From the NCBI RefSeq assembly GCF_029227915.1, contig NC_079876.1, positions 9,922,001-9,986,000 on the forward strand: 64,000 bases of DNA. The letters are read 5' to 3'. The translations under genes and the position numbers were made by a program. The notes under the pieces are model-generated. The model had not been told where the DNA came from. It made no database searches and worked only from the letters and a program-made list of their open reading frames with translations. Origin of the DNA: Hydractinia symbiolongicarpus. Its lineage: Eukaryota > Cnidaria > Hydrozoa > Anthoathecata > Hydractiniidae. The number at the start of each line of letters is the position of its first letter. Position 1 is the first letter of the stretch. Positions 49,201 through 61,965 of this stretch are shown here, piece by piece.

Positions 49201-52200
49201 AGTATTTGAAACTGTCTCTATTACTTCAACGCGCGCTAACGGCTAGGATTGGTCCCACAATAAAAATGACTTATTAATCTAAATTTTTAAATGAAGCGCT
49301 ACCACAGCGCCCAGTGTAATCGCTGAGTTCCGGCAATCATGTCAAATTAAGAAGAATGTTATTTCTTGGAGTCCAATTTTTTTCATTTATCACATTTATC
49401 AGGTCACAGTCCAAAGTTAGTTGAGTTAAGTCCCACAGCCAATCGTTTCACTGTTAAAAACGATGCAACCTAGTAATATCAGATAAATATCGCTAAATAC
49501 ATATTGGTACGAAGATGTGACCCAACCGTTGAAACTTAAACGGACTGACACCGTTAGAAAGTCAGTGAAATGTAGTATTTAAAACTGTCTCTATTACTTC
49601 AGCGCGCGCTACCGGCTAGGATTGGTCCCACAGTAAGAAATGACTCATTAATCTAAATTTTTTAAAGAAGTGCTACCACAGCGCCCAGTGTAATCGCTGA
49701 GTTCCGGCAATCATGTCAAATTAGGAGAATGTTATTTCTTGGAATCCAATTTTCTCATTTATCACATTTATCAGGTCACAGTCCAAAGTTAGTTCAGTTA
49801 AGTCCCACAGTCAATCGTTTCACTGTTAAAAGCGATGCAACCTAGTAATATCGGATAAATATCGCTAAATACATGTTGGTACGAATATGTGACCCAACCG
49901 CTGTAACTCAAACGGACTGACACCGTTAGAAAGTCAATGAAATGTAGTTTTTGAAACTGTCGCTATTTCCTTAGTGCGTGATAACGGCTAGGATTGGTCC
50001 CACAGTAAAAAATGACTTATTAATCTAAATTTTTAAATGAAGCGCTACCACAGCGCCCAGTGTAATCCCTGAGTTCCGGCAATCATGTTAAATTAAGAAG
50101 AATGTTATTTCTTGGAGTCCAATTTTTTTCATTTATCACATTTATCAGCTCACAGTCCAAAGTTAGTTCAATTAAGTCCCACAGTCAATCGTTTCATTGT
50201 TAAAAGCGATGCAACCTAGTAATATCAGAAAAATATCGCTAAATGCATGTTGGTACGAATAGGTGACCCAACCGTTGTAACTCAAACGGACTGACACCGT
50301 TAGAAAGTCAGTGAAATGTAGTATTTGAAACTGTCTCTATTACTTCAACGCGCGCTAACGGCCAGGATTGGTCCCACAGTAAAAATGACTTATTAATCTA
50401 AATTTTTAAATGAAGCGCTACCACAGCGCCCAGTGTAATCGCTGAGTTCCGGCAATCATGTCAAATTAAGAAGAATGTTATTTCTTGGAGTTCAATTTTT
50501 TTCATTTATCACATTTATCAGGTCACAGTCCAAAGTTAGCTCAGTTAAGTCCCACAGCCAATCGTTTCACTGTTAAAAACGATGCAACCTAGTAATATCA
50601 GATAAATATCGCTAAATACATGTTGGTACGAATATGTGACCCAACCGTTGTAACCCAAACGAACTGACACCGCTACAAAGTCAATGAAATGTAGTTTTTG
50701 AAACTATCGTTATTTCTTCAGCGCGCGGTAACGGATAGGATTGGTCCCACAGTAAAGAATAACTTATTTATCTAAATTTTTAAATGAAGCGCTACCACAG
50801 CGCCCAGTATAATCGCTGAGTTCCGGCAATCACGTCAAATTAAGAAGAATGTTATTTATTGGAGTCCAATTTTCTCATTTATCATATTTATCAGGTGGCA
50901 GTCCAAAGTTAGTTCAATTAAGTCCCACAGTCAATCGTTTCATTGTTAAAAGCGATGCAACCTAGTAATATCAGAAAAATATCGCTAAATACATGTTGGT
51001 ACGAAAAGGTGACCCAACCGTTGTAACTCAAACGAACTGACACCGCTACAAAGTCAATGAAATGTAGTTTTTGAAACTATCGTTATTTCTTCAGCGCGCG
51101 GCAACGGATAGGATTGGTCCCACAGTAAAGAATGACTTTTTTATCTTAATTTTTAATTGAAGCGCTACCACAGCGCCTTGTGTAATCCCTGAGTTTCGGC
51201 AGTCATGTCAAATTAAGAAAAATGTTATTTCTTGGAGTCCAATTGTCTCAATTTCACATTTTTAAGGTCATAGTCCATAATCAGTTCAATTAAGACCCAC
51301 AGTCAATCGTTTCATTGTTAAAAGCGATGCACCCTAGTAATATCAAAAAAAATATCGCTAAATACATGTTGGTACGAATATGTGACCCAACCGTTGAAAC
51401 TTAAACGGACTGACACCGTTAGAAAGTCAGTGAAATGTAGTATTTAAAACTGTCTCTATTACTTCAGCGCGCGCTACCGGCTAGGATTGGTCCCACAGTA
51501 AGAAATGATTCATTAATCTAAATTTTTTAAAGAAGTGCTACCACAGCGCCAAGTGTAATCGCTGAGTTCCGGCAATCATGTCAAATTAGGAGAATGTTAT
51601 TTCTTGGAATCCAATTTTCTCATTTATCACATTTATCAGGTCACAGTCCAAAGTTAGTTCAGTTAAGTCCCACAGTCAATTGTTTCACTGTTAAAAGCGA
51701 TGCAACCAAGTAATATCAGATAAATATCGCTAAATACATGTTGGTACGAATATGTGACCCAACCGCTGTAACTCAAACGGACTGACACCGTTAGAAAGTC
51801 AATGAAATGTAGTTTTTGAAACTGTCGCTATTTCTTTAGTGCGTGATAACGGCTAGGATTGGTCCCACAGTAAAAAATGACTTATTAATCTAAATTTTTA
51901 AATGAAGCGCTACCACAGCGCCCAGTGTAATCCCTGAGTTCCGGCAATCATGTCAAATTAAGAAGAATGTTATTTCTTGGAGTCCAATTTTTTTCATTTA
52001 TCACATTTATCAGGTCACAGTCCAAAGTTAGTTCAATTAAGTCCCACAGTCAATCGTTTCATTGTTAAAAGCGATGCAACCTAGTAATATCAGAAAAATA
52101 TCGCTAAATACATGTTGGTACGAATATGTGACCAAACCGTTATAACTCAAACGGACTGACACCGTTAGAAAGTCAGTTAAGTGTGGTATTTGAAACTGTC

Positions 52201-52706
52201 TCTATTACTTCAGCGCGCGATAACGGCTAGGATTGGTCCCACAGTAAAAAATGACTTTTTTATCTTAATTTTTGTTTGAAGCGCTACCACAGCGCCTAGT
52301 GTAATCGCTGAGTTTCGGCAGTCATGTCAAATTAGGAAGAATGTTATTTCTTGGAGTCCAATTGTCTCACTTATAACATTTATAAGGTCACAGACCAAAA
52401 TCAGTTCAATTATGTGCCACAGTCAATCGTTTCACTGTTAAAAGCAATGCACCATAGTAATATCAGAAAAATATCGCTAAATACATGTTGGTACGAATAT
52501 GTGACCCAACCGTTGAAACTTAAACGGACTGACACCGTTAGAAAGTCAGTGAAATGTAGTATTTAAAACTGTCTCTATTACTTCAGCGCGCGCTACCGGC
52601 TAGGATTGGTCCCACAGTAAGAAATGACTCATTAATCTAAATTTTTTAAAGAAGTGCTACCACAGCGCCCAGTGTAATCGCTGAGTTCCGGCAATCATGT
52701 CAAATT
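46274..52706 (+). repeat. Array segment: mosaic leading to trimer block
   Basis: Classes A-E intermingle, with the last two class E units near 48980 and 52340. The order C-D-A recurs (about 47865-48610 and 41897-42640), with a D subtype reading TTATTTATTGGAGTCC. The AACCCAAACGAACTG variant first appears near 50650 and is later found inside the trimer block. No gene or other element is visible. Confidence 0.68.
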
Positions 52707-53825
52707 AGGAGAATGTTATTTCTTGGAATCCAATTTTCTCATTTATCACATTTATCAGGTCACAGTCCAGAGTTAGTTCAGTTAAGTCCCACAGTCAATC
52801 GTTTCACTGTTAAAAGCGATGCAACCTAGTAATATCAGATAAATATTGCTAAATACATGTTGGTACGAATATGTGACCCAACCGCTGTAACTCAAACGGA
52901 CTGACACCGTTAGAAAGTCAATGAAATGTAGTTTTTGAAACTGTCGCTATTTCTTTAGTGCGTGATAACGGCTAGGATTGGTCCCACAGTAAAAAATGAC
53001 TTATTAATCTAAATTTTTAAATGAAGCGCTACCACAGCGCCCAGTGTAATCCCTGAGTTCCGGCAATCATGTCAAATTAAGAAGAATGTTATTTCTTGGA
53101 GTCCAATTTTTTTCATTTATCACATTTATCAGGTCACAGTCCAAAGTTAGTTCAATTAAGTCCCACAGTCAATCGTTTCACTGCTGAGAGCGATGCAACC
53201 TAGTAATATCAGATAAATATCGCTAAATACATGTTGGTACGAATATGTGACCCAACCGTTGAAACTCAAATGGACTGACACCGTCAGAAAGTCAGTGAAA
53301 TGTAGTATTTGAAACTGTCTATATTACATCAGCGCGCGCTAACGGCTAGGATTTGTCTCACAGTAAAGAATGACTTATTTATCTAAATTGTTAAATGAAG
53401 CGCTACCACAGCGCCCGGTATAATCGCTGAGTTCCGGCAATCACGTCAAATTAAGAAGAATGTTATTTCTTGGAGTCCAATTGTCTCATTTATCATAATT
53501 ATCAGGTTGCAGTCCAAAGTTAGTTCAATTAAGTCCCACAGTCAATCGTTTCATTGTTAAAAGCGATGCAACCTAGTAATATCAGAAAAATATCGCTAAA
53601 TGCATGTTGGTACGAATAGGTGACCCAACCGTTGTAACTCAAACGGACTGACACCGTTAGAAAGTCAGTGAAATGTAGTATTTAAGACTGTCTCTATTAC
53701 TTCAGCGCGCGCTACCGGCTAGGATTGGTCCCACAGTAAGAAATGACTCATTAATCTAAATTTTTTAAAGAAGTGCTACCACAGCGCCCAGTGTAATCGC
53801 TGAGTTCCGGCAATCATGTCAAATT

Positions 53826-54197
53826 AGGAGAATGTTATTTCTTGGAATCCAATTTTCTCATTTATCACATTTATCAGGTCACAGTCCAAAGTTAGTTCAG
53901 TTAAGTCCCTCAGTCAATCGTTTCACTGTTAAAAGCGATGCAACCTAGTAATATCAGATAAATATCGCTAAATACATGTTGGTACGAATATGTGACCCAA
54001 CCGCTGTAACTCAAACGGACTGACACCGTTAGAAAGTCAATGAAATGTAGTTTTTGAAACTGTCGCTATTTCTTTAGTGCGTGATAACGGCTAGGATTGG
54101 TCCCACAGTAAAAAATGACTTATTAATCTAAATTTTTAAATGAAGCGCTACCACAGCGCCCAGTGTAATCCCTGAGTTCCGGCAATCATGTCAAATT
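53826..54197 (+). repeat. Representative class C monomer (372 bp)
   Basis: Class C has a one-base shortening at the phase marker (ATTAGGAGAATG instead of ATTAAGAAGAATG), GGAATCC for GGAGTCC, and TTTTCTCATTTATCAC. It is preceded by ATTTTTTAAAGAAGTGCTACCAC, where the small hairpin has GTGCT instead of GCGCT. It is rare in the left 19 kb (near 4784 and 9265) and is every third unit after 52.7 kb. Confidence 0.88.
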
Positions 54198-54571
54198 AAG
54201 AATGATGTTATTTCTTGGAGTCCAATTTTTTTCATTTATCACATTTATCAGGTCACAGTCCAAAGTTAGTTCAATTAAGTCCCACAGTCAATCGTTTCAC
54301 TGCTGAGAGCGATGCAACCTAGTAATATCAGATAAATATCGCTAAATACATGTTGGTACGAATATGTGACCCAACCGTTGAAACTCAAACGGACTGACAC
54401 CGTTAGAAAGTCAGTGAAATGTAGTATTTGAAACTGTCTATATTACATCAGCGCGCGCTAACGGCTAGGATTTGTCTCACAGTAAAGAATGACTTATTTA
54501 TCTAAATTTTTAAATGAAGCGCTACCACAGCGCCCGGTATAATCGCTGAGTTCCGGCAATCACGTCAAATT

Positions 54572-54944
54572 AAGAAGAATGTTATTTCTTGGAGTCCAAT
54601 TGTCTCATTTATCATAATTATCAGGTTGCAGTCCAAAGTTAGTTCAATTAAGTCCCACAGTCAATCGTTTCATTGTTAAAAGCGATGCAACCTAGTAATA
54701 TCAGAAAAATATCGCTAAATGCATGTTGGTACGAATAGGTGACCCAACCGTTGTAACTCAAACGGACTGACACCGTTAGAAAGTCAGTGAAATGTAGTAT
54801 TTAAAACTGTCTCTATTACTTCAGCGCGCGCTACCGGCTAGGATTGGTCCCACAGTAAGAAATGACTCATTAATCTAAATTTTTTAAAGAAGTGCTACCA
54901 CAGCGCCCAGTGTAATCGCTGAGTTCCGGCAATCATGTCAAATT
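54572..54944 (+). repeat. Representative class D monomer (373 bp)
   Basis: Class D is preceded by GGATTTGTCTCACAGTAAAG, GCGCCCGGTATAATCGC and AATCACGTC. It then has GTCTCATTTATCATAATTATCAGG followed by TCGCAG, TTGCAG or TGGCAG. The last triplet separates subgroups: TCGCAG dominates before about 43 kb, TGGCAG occurs at 44-47 kb, and TTGCAG is fixed in the 53-64 kb trimer block. The TATAAT string is a base change inside a satellite and should not be read as a bacterial promoter. Confidence 0.88.
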
Positions 54945-55995
54945 AGGAGAATGTTATTTCTTGGAATCCAATTTTCTCATTTATCACATTTATCAGGTCA
55001 CAGTCCAAAGTTAGTTCAGTTAAGTAACTCAGTCAATCGTTTCACTGTTAAAAGCGATGCAACCTTGTAATATCAGATAAATATCGCTAAATACATGTTG
55101 GTACGAATATGTGACCCAACCGCTGTAACTCAAACGGACTGACACCGTTAGAAAGTCAATGAAATGTAGTTTTTGAAACTGTCGCTATTTCTTTAGTGCG
55201 TGATAACGGCTAGGATTGGTCCCACAGTAAAAAATGACTTATTAATCTAAATTTTTAAATGAAGCGCTACCACAGCGCCCAGTGTAATCCCTGAGTTCCG
55301 GCAATCATGTTAAATTAAGAAGAATGTTATTTCTTGGAGTCCAATTTTTTTCATTTATCACATTTATCAGGTCACAGTCCAAAGTTAGTTCAATTAAGTC
55401 CCACAGTCAATCGTTTCACTGCTGAAAGCGATGCAACCTAGTAATATCTGATAAATATCGCTAAATACATGTTGGTACGAATATGTGACCCAAACGTTGA
55501 AACTCAAACGGACTGACACCGTTAGAAAGTCAGTGAAATGTAGTATTTGAAACTGTCTATATTACTTCAGTGCGCGCTAACGGCTAGGATTTGTCTCACA
55601 GTAAAGAATGACTTATTTATCTAAATTTTTAAATGAAGCGCTACCACAGCGCCCAGTGTAATCCCTGAGTTCCGGCAATCATGTCAAATTAAGAAGAATG
55701 TTATTTCTTGGAGTCCAATTTTTTTCATTTATCACATTTATCAGGTCACAGTCCAAAGTTAGTTCAATTAAGTTCCACAGTCAATCGTTTCATTGTTAAA
55801 AGCGATGCAACCTAGTAATATCAGAAAAATATCGCTAAATGCATGTTGGTACGAATAGGTGACCCAACCGTTGTAACTCAAACGGACTGACACCGTTAGA
55901 AAGTCAGTGAAAAGTAGTATTTAAAACTGTCTCTATTACTTCAGCGCGCGCTACCGGCTAGGATTGGTCCCACAGTAAGAAATGACTCATTAATC

Positions 55996-58980
55996 TAAAT
56001 TTTTTAAAGAAGTGCTACCACAGCGCCCAGTGTAATCGCTGAGTTCCGGCAATCATGTCAAATTAGGAGAATGTTATTTCTTGGAATCCAATTTTCTCAT
56101 TTATCACATTTATCAGGTCACAGTCCAGAGTTAGTTCAGTTAAGTCCCACAGTCAATCGTTTCACTGTTAAAAGCGATGCAACCTAGTAATATCAGATAA
56201 ATATTGCTAAATACATGTTGGTACGAATATGTGACCCAACCGCTGTAACTCAAACGGACTGACACTGTTAGAAAGTCAATGAAATGTAGTTTTTGAAACT
56301 GTCGCTATTTCTTTAGTGCGTGATAACGGCTAGGATTGGTCCCACAGTAAAAAATGACTTATTAATCTAAATTTTTAAATGAAGCGCTACCACAGCGCCC
56401 AGTGTAATCCCTGAGTTCCGGCAATCATGTCAAATTAAGAAGAATGTTATTTCTTGGAGTCCAATTTTTTTCATTTATCACATTTATCAGGTCACAGTCC
56501 AAAGTTAGTTCAATTAAGTCCCACAGTCAATCGTTTCACTTCTGAGAGCGATGCAACCTAGTAATATCAGATAAATATCGCTAAATACATGTTGGTACGA
56601 ATATGTGACCCAACCGTTGAAACTCAAACGGACTGACACCGTTAGAAAGTCAGTGAAATGTAGTATTTGAAACTGTCTATATTACATCAGCGCGCGCTAA
56701 CGGCTAGGATTTGTCTCACAGTAAAGAATGACTTATTTATCTAAATTTTTAAATGAAGCGCTACTACAGCGCCCGGTATAATCGCTGAGTTCCGGCAATC
56801 ACGTCAAATTAAGAAGAATGTTATTTCTTGGAGTCCAATTGTCTCATTTATCATAATTATCAGGTTGCAGTCCAAAGTTAGTTCAATTAAGTCCCACAGT
56901 CAATCGTTTCATTGTTAAAAGCGATGCAACCTAGTAATATCAGAAAAATATCGCTAAATGCATGTTGGTACGAATAGGTGACCCAACCGTTGTAACTCAA
57001 ACGGACTGACACCGTTAGAATATCAGTGAAATGTAGTATTTAAAACTGTCTCTATTACTTCAGCGCGCGCTTCCGGCTAGGATTGGTCCCACAGTAAGAA
57101 ATGACTCATTAATCTAAATTTTTTAAAGAAGTGCTACCACAGCGCCCAGTGTAATCGCTGAGTTCCGGCAATCATGTCAAATTAGGAGAATGTTATTTCT
57201 TGGAATCCAATTTTCTCATTTATCACATTTATCAGGTCACAGTCCAAAGTTAGTTCAGTTAAGTCCCACAGTCAATCGTTTCACTGTTAAAAGCGATGCA
57301 ACCTAGTAATATCAGATAAATATCGCTAAATACATGTTGGTACGAATATGTGACCCAACCGCTGTAACTCAAACGGACTGACACCGTTAGAAAGTCAATG
57401 AAATGTAGTTTTTGAAACTGTCGCTATTTCTTTAGTGCGTGATAACGGCTAGGATTGGTCCCACAGTAAAAAATGACTTATTAATCTAAATTTTTAAATG
57501 AAGCGCTACCACAGCGCCCAGTGTAATCCCTGAGTTCCGGCAATCATGTTAAATTAAGAAGAATGTTATTTCTTGGAGTCCAATTTTTTTCATTTATCAC
57601 ATTTATCAGGTCACAGTCCAAAGTTAGTTCAATTAAGTCCCACAGTCAATCGTTTCACTGCTGAAAGCGATGCAACCTAGTAATATCAGATAAATATCGC
57701 TAAATACATGTTGGTACGAATATATGACCCAAACGTTGAAACTCAAACGGACTGACACCGTTAGAAAGTCAGTGAAATGTAGTATTTGAAACTGTCTATA
57801 TTACTTCAGCGCGCGCTAACGGCTAGGATTTGTCTCACAGTAAAGAATGACTTATTTATCTAAATTTTTAAATGAAGCGCTACCACAGCGCCCGGTATAA
57901 TCGCTGAGTTCCGGCAATCACGTCAAATTAAGAAGAATGTTATTTCTTGGAGTCCAATTGTCTCATTTATCATAATTATCAGGTTGCAGTCCAAAGTTAG
58001 TTCAATTAAGTCCCACACTCAATCGTTTCATTGTTAAAAGCGATGCAACCTAGTAATATCAGAAAAATATCGCTAAATGCATGTTGGTACGAATAGGTGA
58101 CCCAACCGTTGTAACTCAAACGGACTGACACCGTTAGAAAGTCAGTGAAATGTAGTATTTGAAACTGTCTCTATTACTTCAGCGCGCGCTACCGGCTAGG
58201 ATTGGTCCCACAGTAAGAAATGACTCATTAATCTAAATTTTTTAAAGAAGTGCTACCACAGCGCCCAGTGTAATCGCTGAGTTCCGGCAATCATGTCAAA
58301 TTAGGAGAATGTTATTTCTTGGAATCCAATTTTTTTCATTTATCACATTTATCAGGTCACAGTCCAAAGTTAGCTCAGTTAAGTCCCACAGCCAATCGTT
58401 TCACTGTTAAAAACGATGCAACCTAGTAATATCAGATAAATATCGCTAAATACATGTTGGTACGAATATGTGACCCAACCGTTGTAACCCAAACGAACTG
58501 ACACCGCTACAAAGTCAATGAAATGTAGTTTTTGAAACTGTCGCTATTTCTTTAGTGCGTGATAACGGCTAGGATTGGTCCCACAGTAAAAAATGACTTA
58601 TTAATCTAAATTTTTAAATGAAGCGCTACCACAGCGCCCAGTGTAATCCCTGAGTTCCGGCAATCATGTCAAATTAAGAAGAATGTTATTTCTTGGAGTC
58701 CAATTTTTTTCATTTATCACATTTATCAGGTCACAGTCCAAAGTTAGTTCAATTAAGTCCCACAGTCAATCGTTTCACTGCTGAAAGCGATGCAACCTAG
58801 TAATATCAGATAAATATCGCTAAATACATGTTGGTACGAATATGTGACCCAACCTTTGAAACTCAAACGGACTGACACCGTTAGAAAGTCAGTGAAATGT
58901 AGTATTTGAAACTGTCTATATTACATCAGCGCGCGCTAACGGCTAGGATTTGTCTCACAGTAAAGAATGACTTATTTATC
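55996..58980 (+). repeat. 8-monomer tandem duplication, copy 1 (2,985 bp)
   Basis: Six rare variants recur exactly 2,985 bp downstream, among them CAGTCCAGAG (56121), GACACTGTTAG (56261), CACTTCTGAGAGCG, CTACTACAGCGCCCGG, GCGCTTCCGG, GAATATATGACCC and CCCACACTCAATCG. Copy 1 has a private change, TTAGAATATCAG, near 57019. The copy begins within the ATCTAAATTTTT box of a class C precursor. Confidence 0.9.
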
Positions 58981-61965
58981 TAAATTTTTTAAAGAAGTGC
59001 TACCACAGCGCCCAGTGTAATCGCTGAGTTCCGGCAATCATGTCAAATTAGGAGAATGTTATTTCTTGGAATCCAATTTTCTCATTTATCACATTTATCA
59101 GGTCACAGTCCAGAGTTAGTTCAGTTAAGTCCCACAGTCAATCGTTTCACTGTTAAAAGCGATGCAACCTAGTAATATCAGATAAATATTGCTAAATACA
59201 TGTTGGTACGAATATGTGACCCAACCGCTGTAACTCAAACGGACTGACACTGTTAGAAAGTCAATGAAATGTAGTTTTTGAAACTGTCGCTATTTCTTTA
59301 GTGCGTGATAACGGCTAGGATTGGTCCCACAGTAAAAAATGACTTATTAATCTAAATTTTTAAATGAAGCGCTACCACAGCGCCCAGTGTAATCCCTGAG
59401 TTCCGGCAATCATGTCAAATTAAGAAGAATGTTATTTCTTGGAGTCCAATTTTTTTCATTTATCACATTTATCAGGTCACAGTCCAAAGTTAGTTCAATT
59501 AAGTCCCACAGTCAATCGTTTCACTTCTGAGAGCGATGCAACCTAGTAATATCAGATAAATATCGCTAAATACATGTTGGTACGAATATGTGACCCAACC
59601 GTTGAAACTCAAACGGACTGACACCGTTAGAAAGTCAGTGAAATGTAGTATTTGAAACTGTCTATATTACATCAGCGCGCGCTAACGGCTAGGATTTGTC
59701 TCACAGTAAAGAATGACTTATTTATCTAAATTTTTAAATGAAGCGCTACTACAGCGCCCGGTATAATCGCTGAGTTCCGGCAATCACGTCAAATTAAGAA
59801 GAATGTTATTTCTTGGAGTCCAATTGTCTCATTTATCATAATTATCAGGTTGCAGTCCAAAGTTAGTTCAATTAAGTCCCACAGTCAATCGTTTCATTGT
59901 TAAAAGCGATGCAACCTAGTAATATCAGAAAAATATCGCTAAATGCATGTTGGTACGAATAGGTGACCCAACCGTTGTAACTCAAACATACTGACACCGT
60001 TAGAAAGTCAGTGAAATGTAGTATTTAAAACTGTCTCTATTACTTCAGCGCGCGCTTCCGGCTAGGATTGGTCCCACAGTAAGAAATGACTCATTAATCT
60101 AAATTTTTTAAAGAAGTGCTACCACAGCGCCCAGTGTAATCGCTGAGTTCCGGCAATCATGTCAAATTAGGAGAATGTTATTTCTTGGAATCCAATTTTC
60201 TCATTTATCACATTTATCAGGTCACAGTCCAAAGTTAGTTCAGTTAAGTCCCACAGTCAATCGTTTCACTGTTAAAAGCGATGCAACCTAGTAATATCAG
60301 ATAAATATCGCTAAATACATGTTGGTACGAATATGTGACCCAACCGCTGTAACTCAAACGGACTGACACCGTTAGAAAGTCAATGAAATGTAGTTTTTGA
60401 AACTGTCGCTATTTCTTTAGTGCGTGATAACGGCTAGGATTGGTCCCACAGTAAAAAATGACTTATTAATCTAAATTTTTAAATGAAGCGCTACCACAGC
60501 GCCCAGTGTAATCCCTGAGTTCCGGCAATCATGTTAAATTAAGAAGAATGTTATTTCTTGGAGTCCAATTTTTTTCATTTATCACATTTATCAGGTCACA
60601 GTCCAAAGTTAGTTCAATTAAGTCCCACAGTCAATCGTTTCACTGCTGAAAGCGATGCAACCTAGTAATATCAGATAAATATCGCTAAATACATGTTGGT
60701 ACGAATATATGACCCAAACGTTGAAACTCAAACGGACTGACACCGTTAGAAAGTCAGTGAAATGTAGTATTTGAAACTGTCTATATTACTTCAGCGCGCG
60801 CTAACGGCTAGGATTTGTCTCACAGTAAAGAATGACTTATTTATCTAAATTTTTAAATGAAGCGCTACCACAGCGCCCGGTATAATCGCTGAGTTCCGGC
60901 AATCACGTCAAATTAAGAAGAATGTTATTTCTTGGAGTCCAATTGTCTCATTTATCATAATTATCAGGTTGCAGTCCAAAGTTAGTTCAATTAAGTCCCA
61001 CACTCAATCGTTTCATTGTTAAAAGCGATGCAACCTAGTAATATCAGAAAAATATCGCTAAATGCATGTTGGTACGAATAGGTGACCCAACCGTTGTAAC
61101 TCAAACGGACTGACACCGTTAGAAAGTCAGTGAAATGTAGTATTTGAAACTGTCTCTATTACTTCAGCGCGCGCTACCGGCTAGGATTGGTCCCACAGTA
61201 AGAAATGACTCATTAATCTAAATTTTTTAAAGAAGTGCTACCACAGCGCCCAGTGTAATCGCTGAGTTCCGGCAATCATGTCAAATTAGGAGAATGTTAT
61301 TTCTTGGAATCCAATTTTTTTCATTTATCACATTTATCAGGTCACAGTCCAAAGTTAGCTCAGTTAAGTCCCACAGCCAATCGTTTCACTGTTAAAAACG
61401 ATGCAACCTAGTAATATCAGATAAATATCGCTAAATACATGTTGGTACGAATATGTGACCCAACCGTTGTAACCCAAACGAACTGACACCGCTACAAAGT
61501 CAATGAAATGTAGTTTTTGAAACTGTCGCTATTTCTTTAGTGCGTGATAACGGCTAGGATTGGTCCCACAGTAAAAAATGACTTATTAATCTAAATTTTT
61601 AAATGAAGCGCTACCACAGCGCCCAGTGTAATCCCTGAGTTCCGGCAATCATGTCAAATTAAGAAGAATGTTATTTCTTGGAGTCCAATTTTTTTCATTT
61701 ATCACATTTATCAGGTCACAGTCCAAAGTTAGTTCAATTAAGTCCCACAGTCAATCGTTTCACTGCTGAAAGCGATGCAACCTAGTAATATCAGATAAAT
61801 ATCGCTAAATACATGTTGGTACGAATATGTGACCCAACCGTTGAAACTCAAACGGACTGACACCGTTAGAAAGTCAGTGAAATGTAGTATTTGAAACTGT
61901 CTATATTACATCAGCGCGCGCTAACGGCTAGGATTTGTCTCACAGTAAAGAATGACTTATTTATC
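58981..61965 (+). repeat. 8-monomer tandem duplication, copy 2 (2,985 bp)
   Basis: Second copy. The left join at about 58978-58990 fuses GGATTTGTCTCACAG (class D precursor) to ATTTTTTAAAGAAGTGC (class C precursor). At the equivalent right end (61966) the sequence continues as the ordinary D precursor AAATTTTTAAATGAAGC. This pattern is what a single unequal exchange within ATCTAAATTTTT would leave. A private change, CAAACATACTG, lies near 59985. Confidence 0.9.

Noticed and set aside
54530-54545. TATAAT in class D monomers as a promoter -10 box
   Set aside because: It arises from CGGTATAATCG against CAGTGTAATCG in other classes, has no paired upstream element, and the context is eukaryotic satellite.
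55996-61965. Assembly artefact as the explanation for the 2,985-bp duplication
   Set aside because: Each copy has private single-base changes (near 57019 and 59985), which a simple duplicated contig would not have. It remains possible that these are read errors, so long-read confirmation is suggested in the findings.
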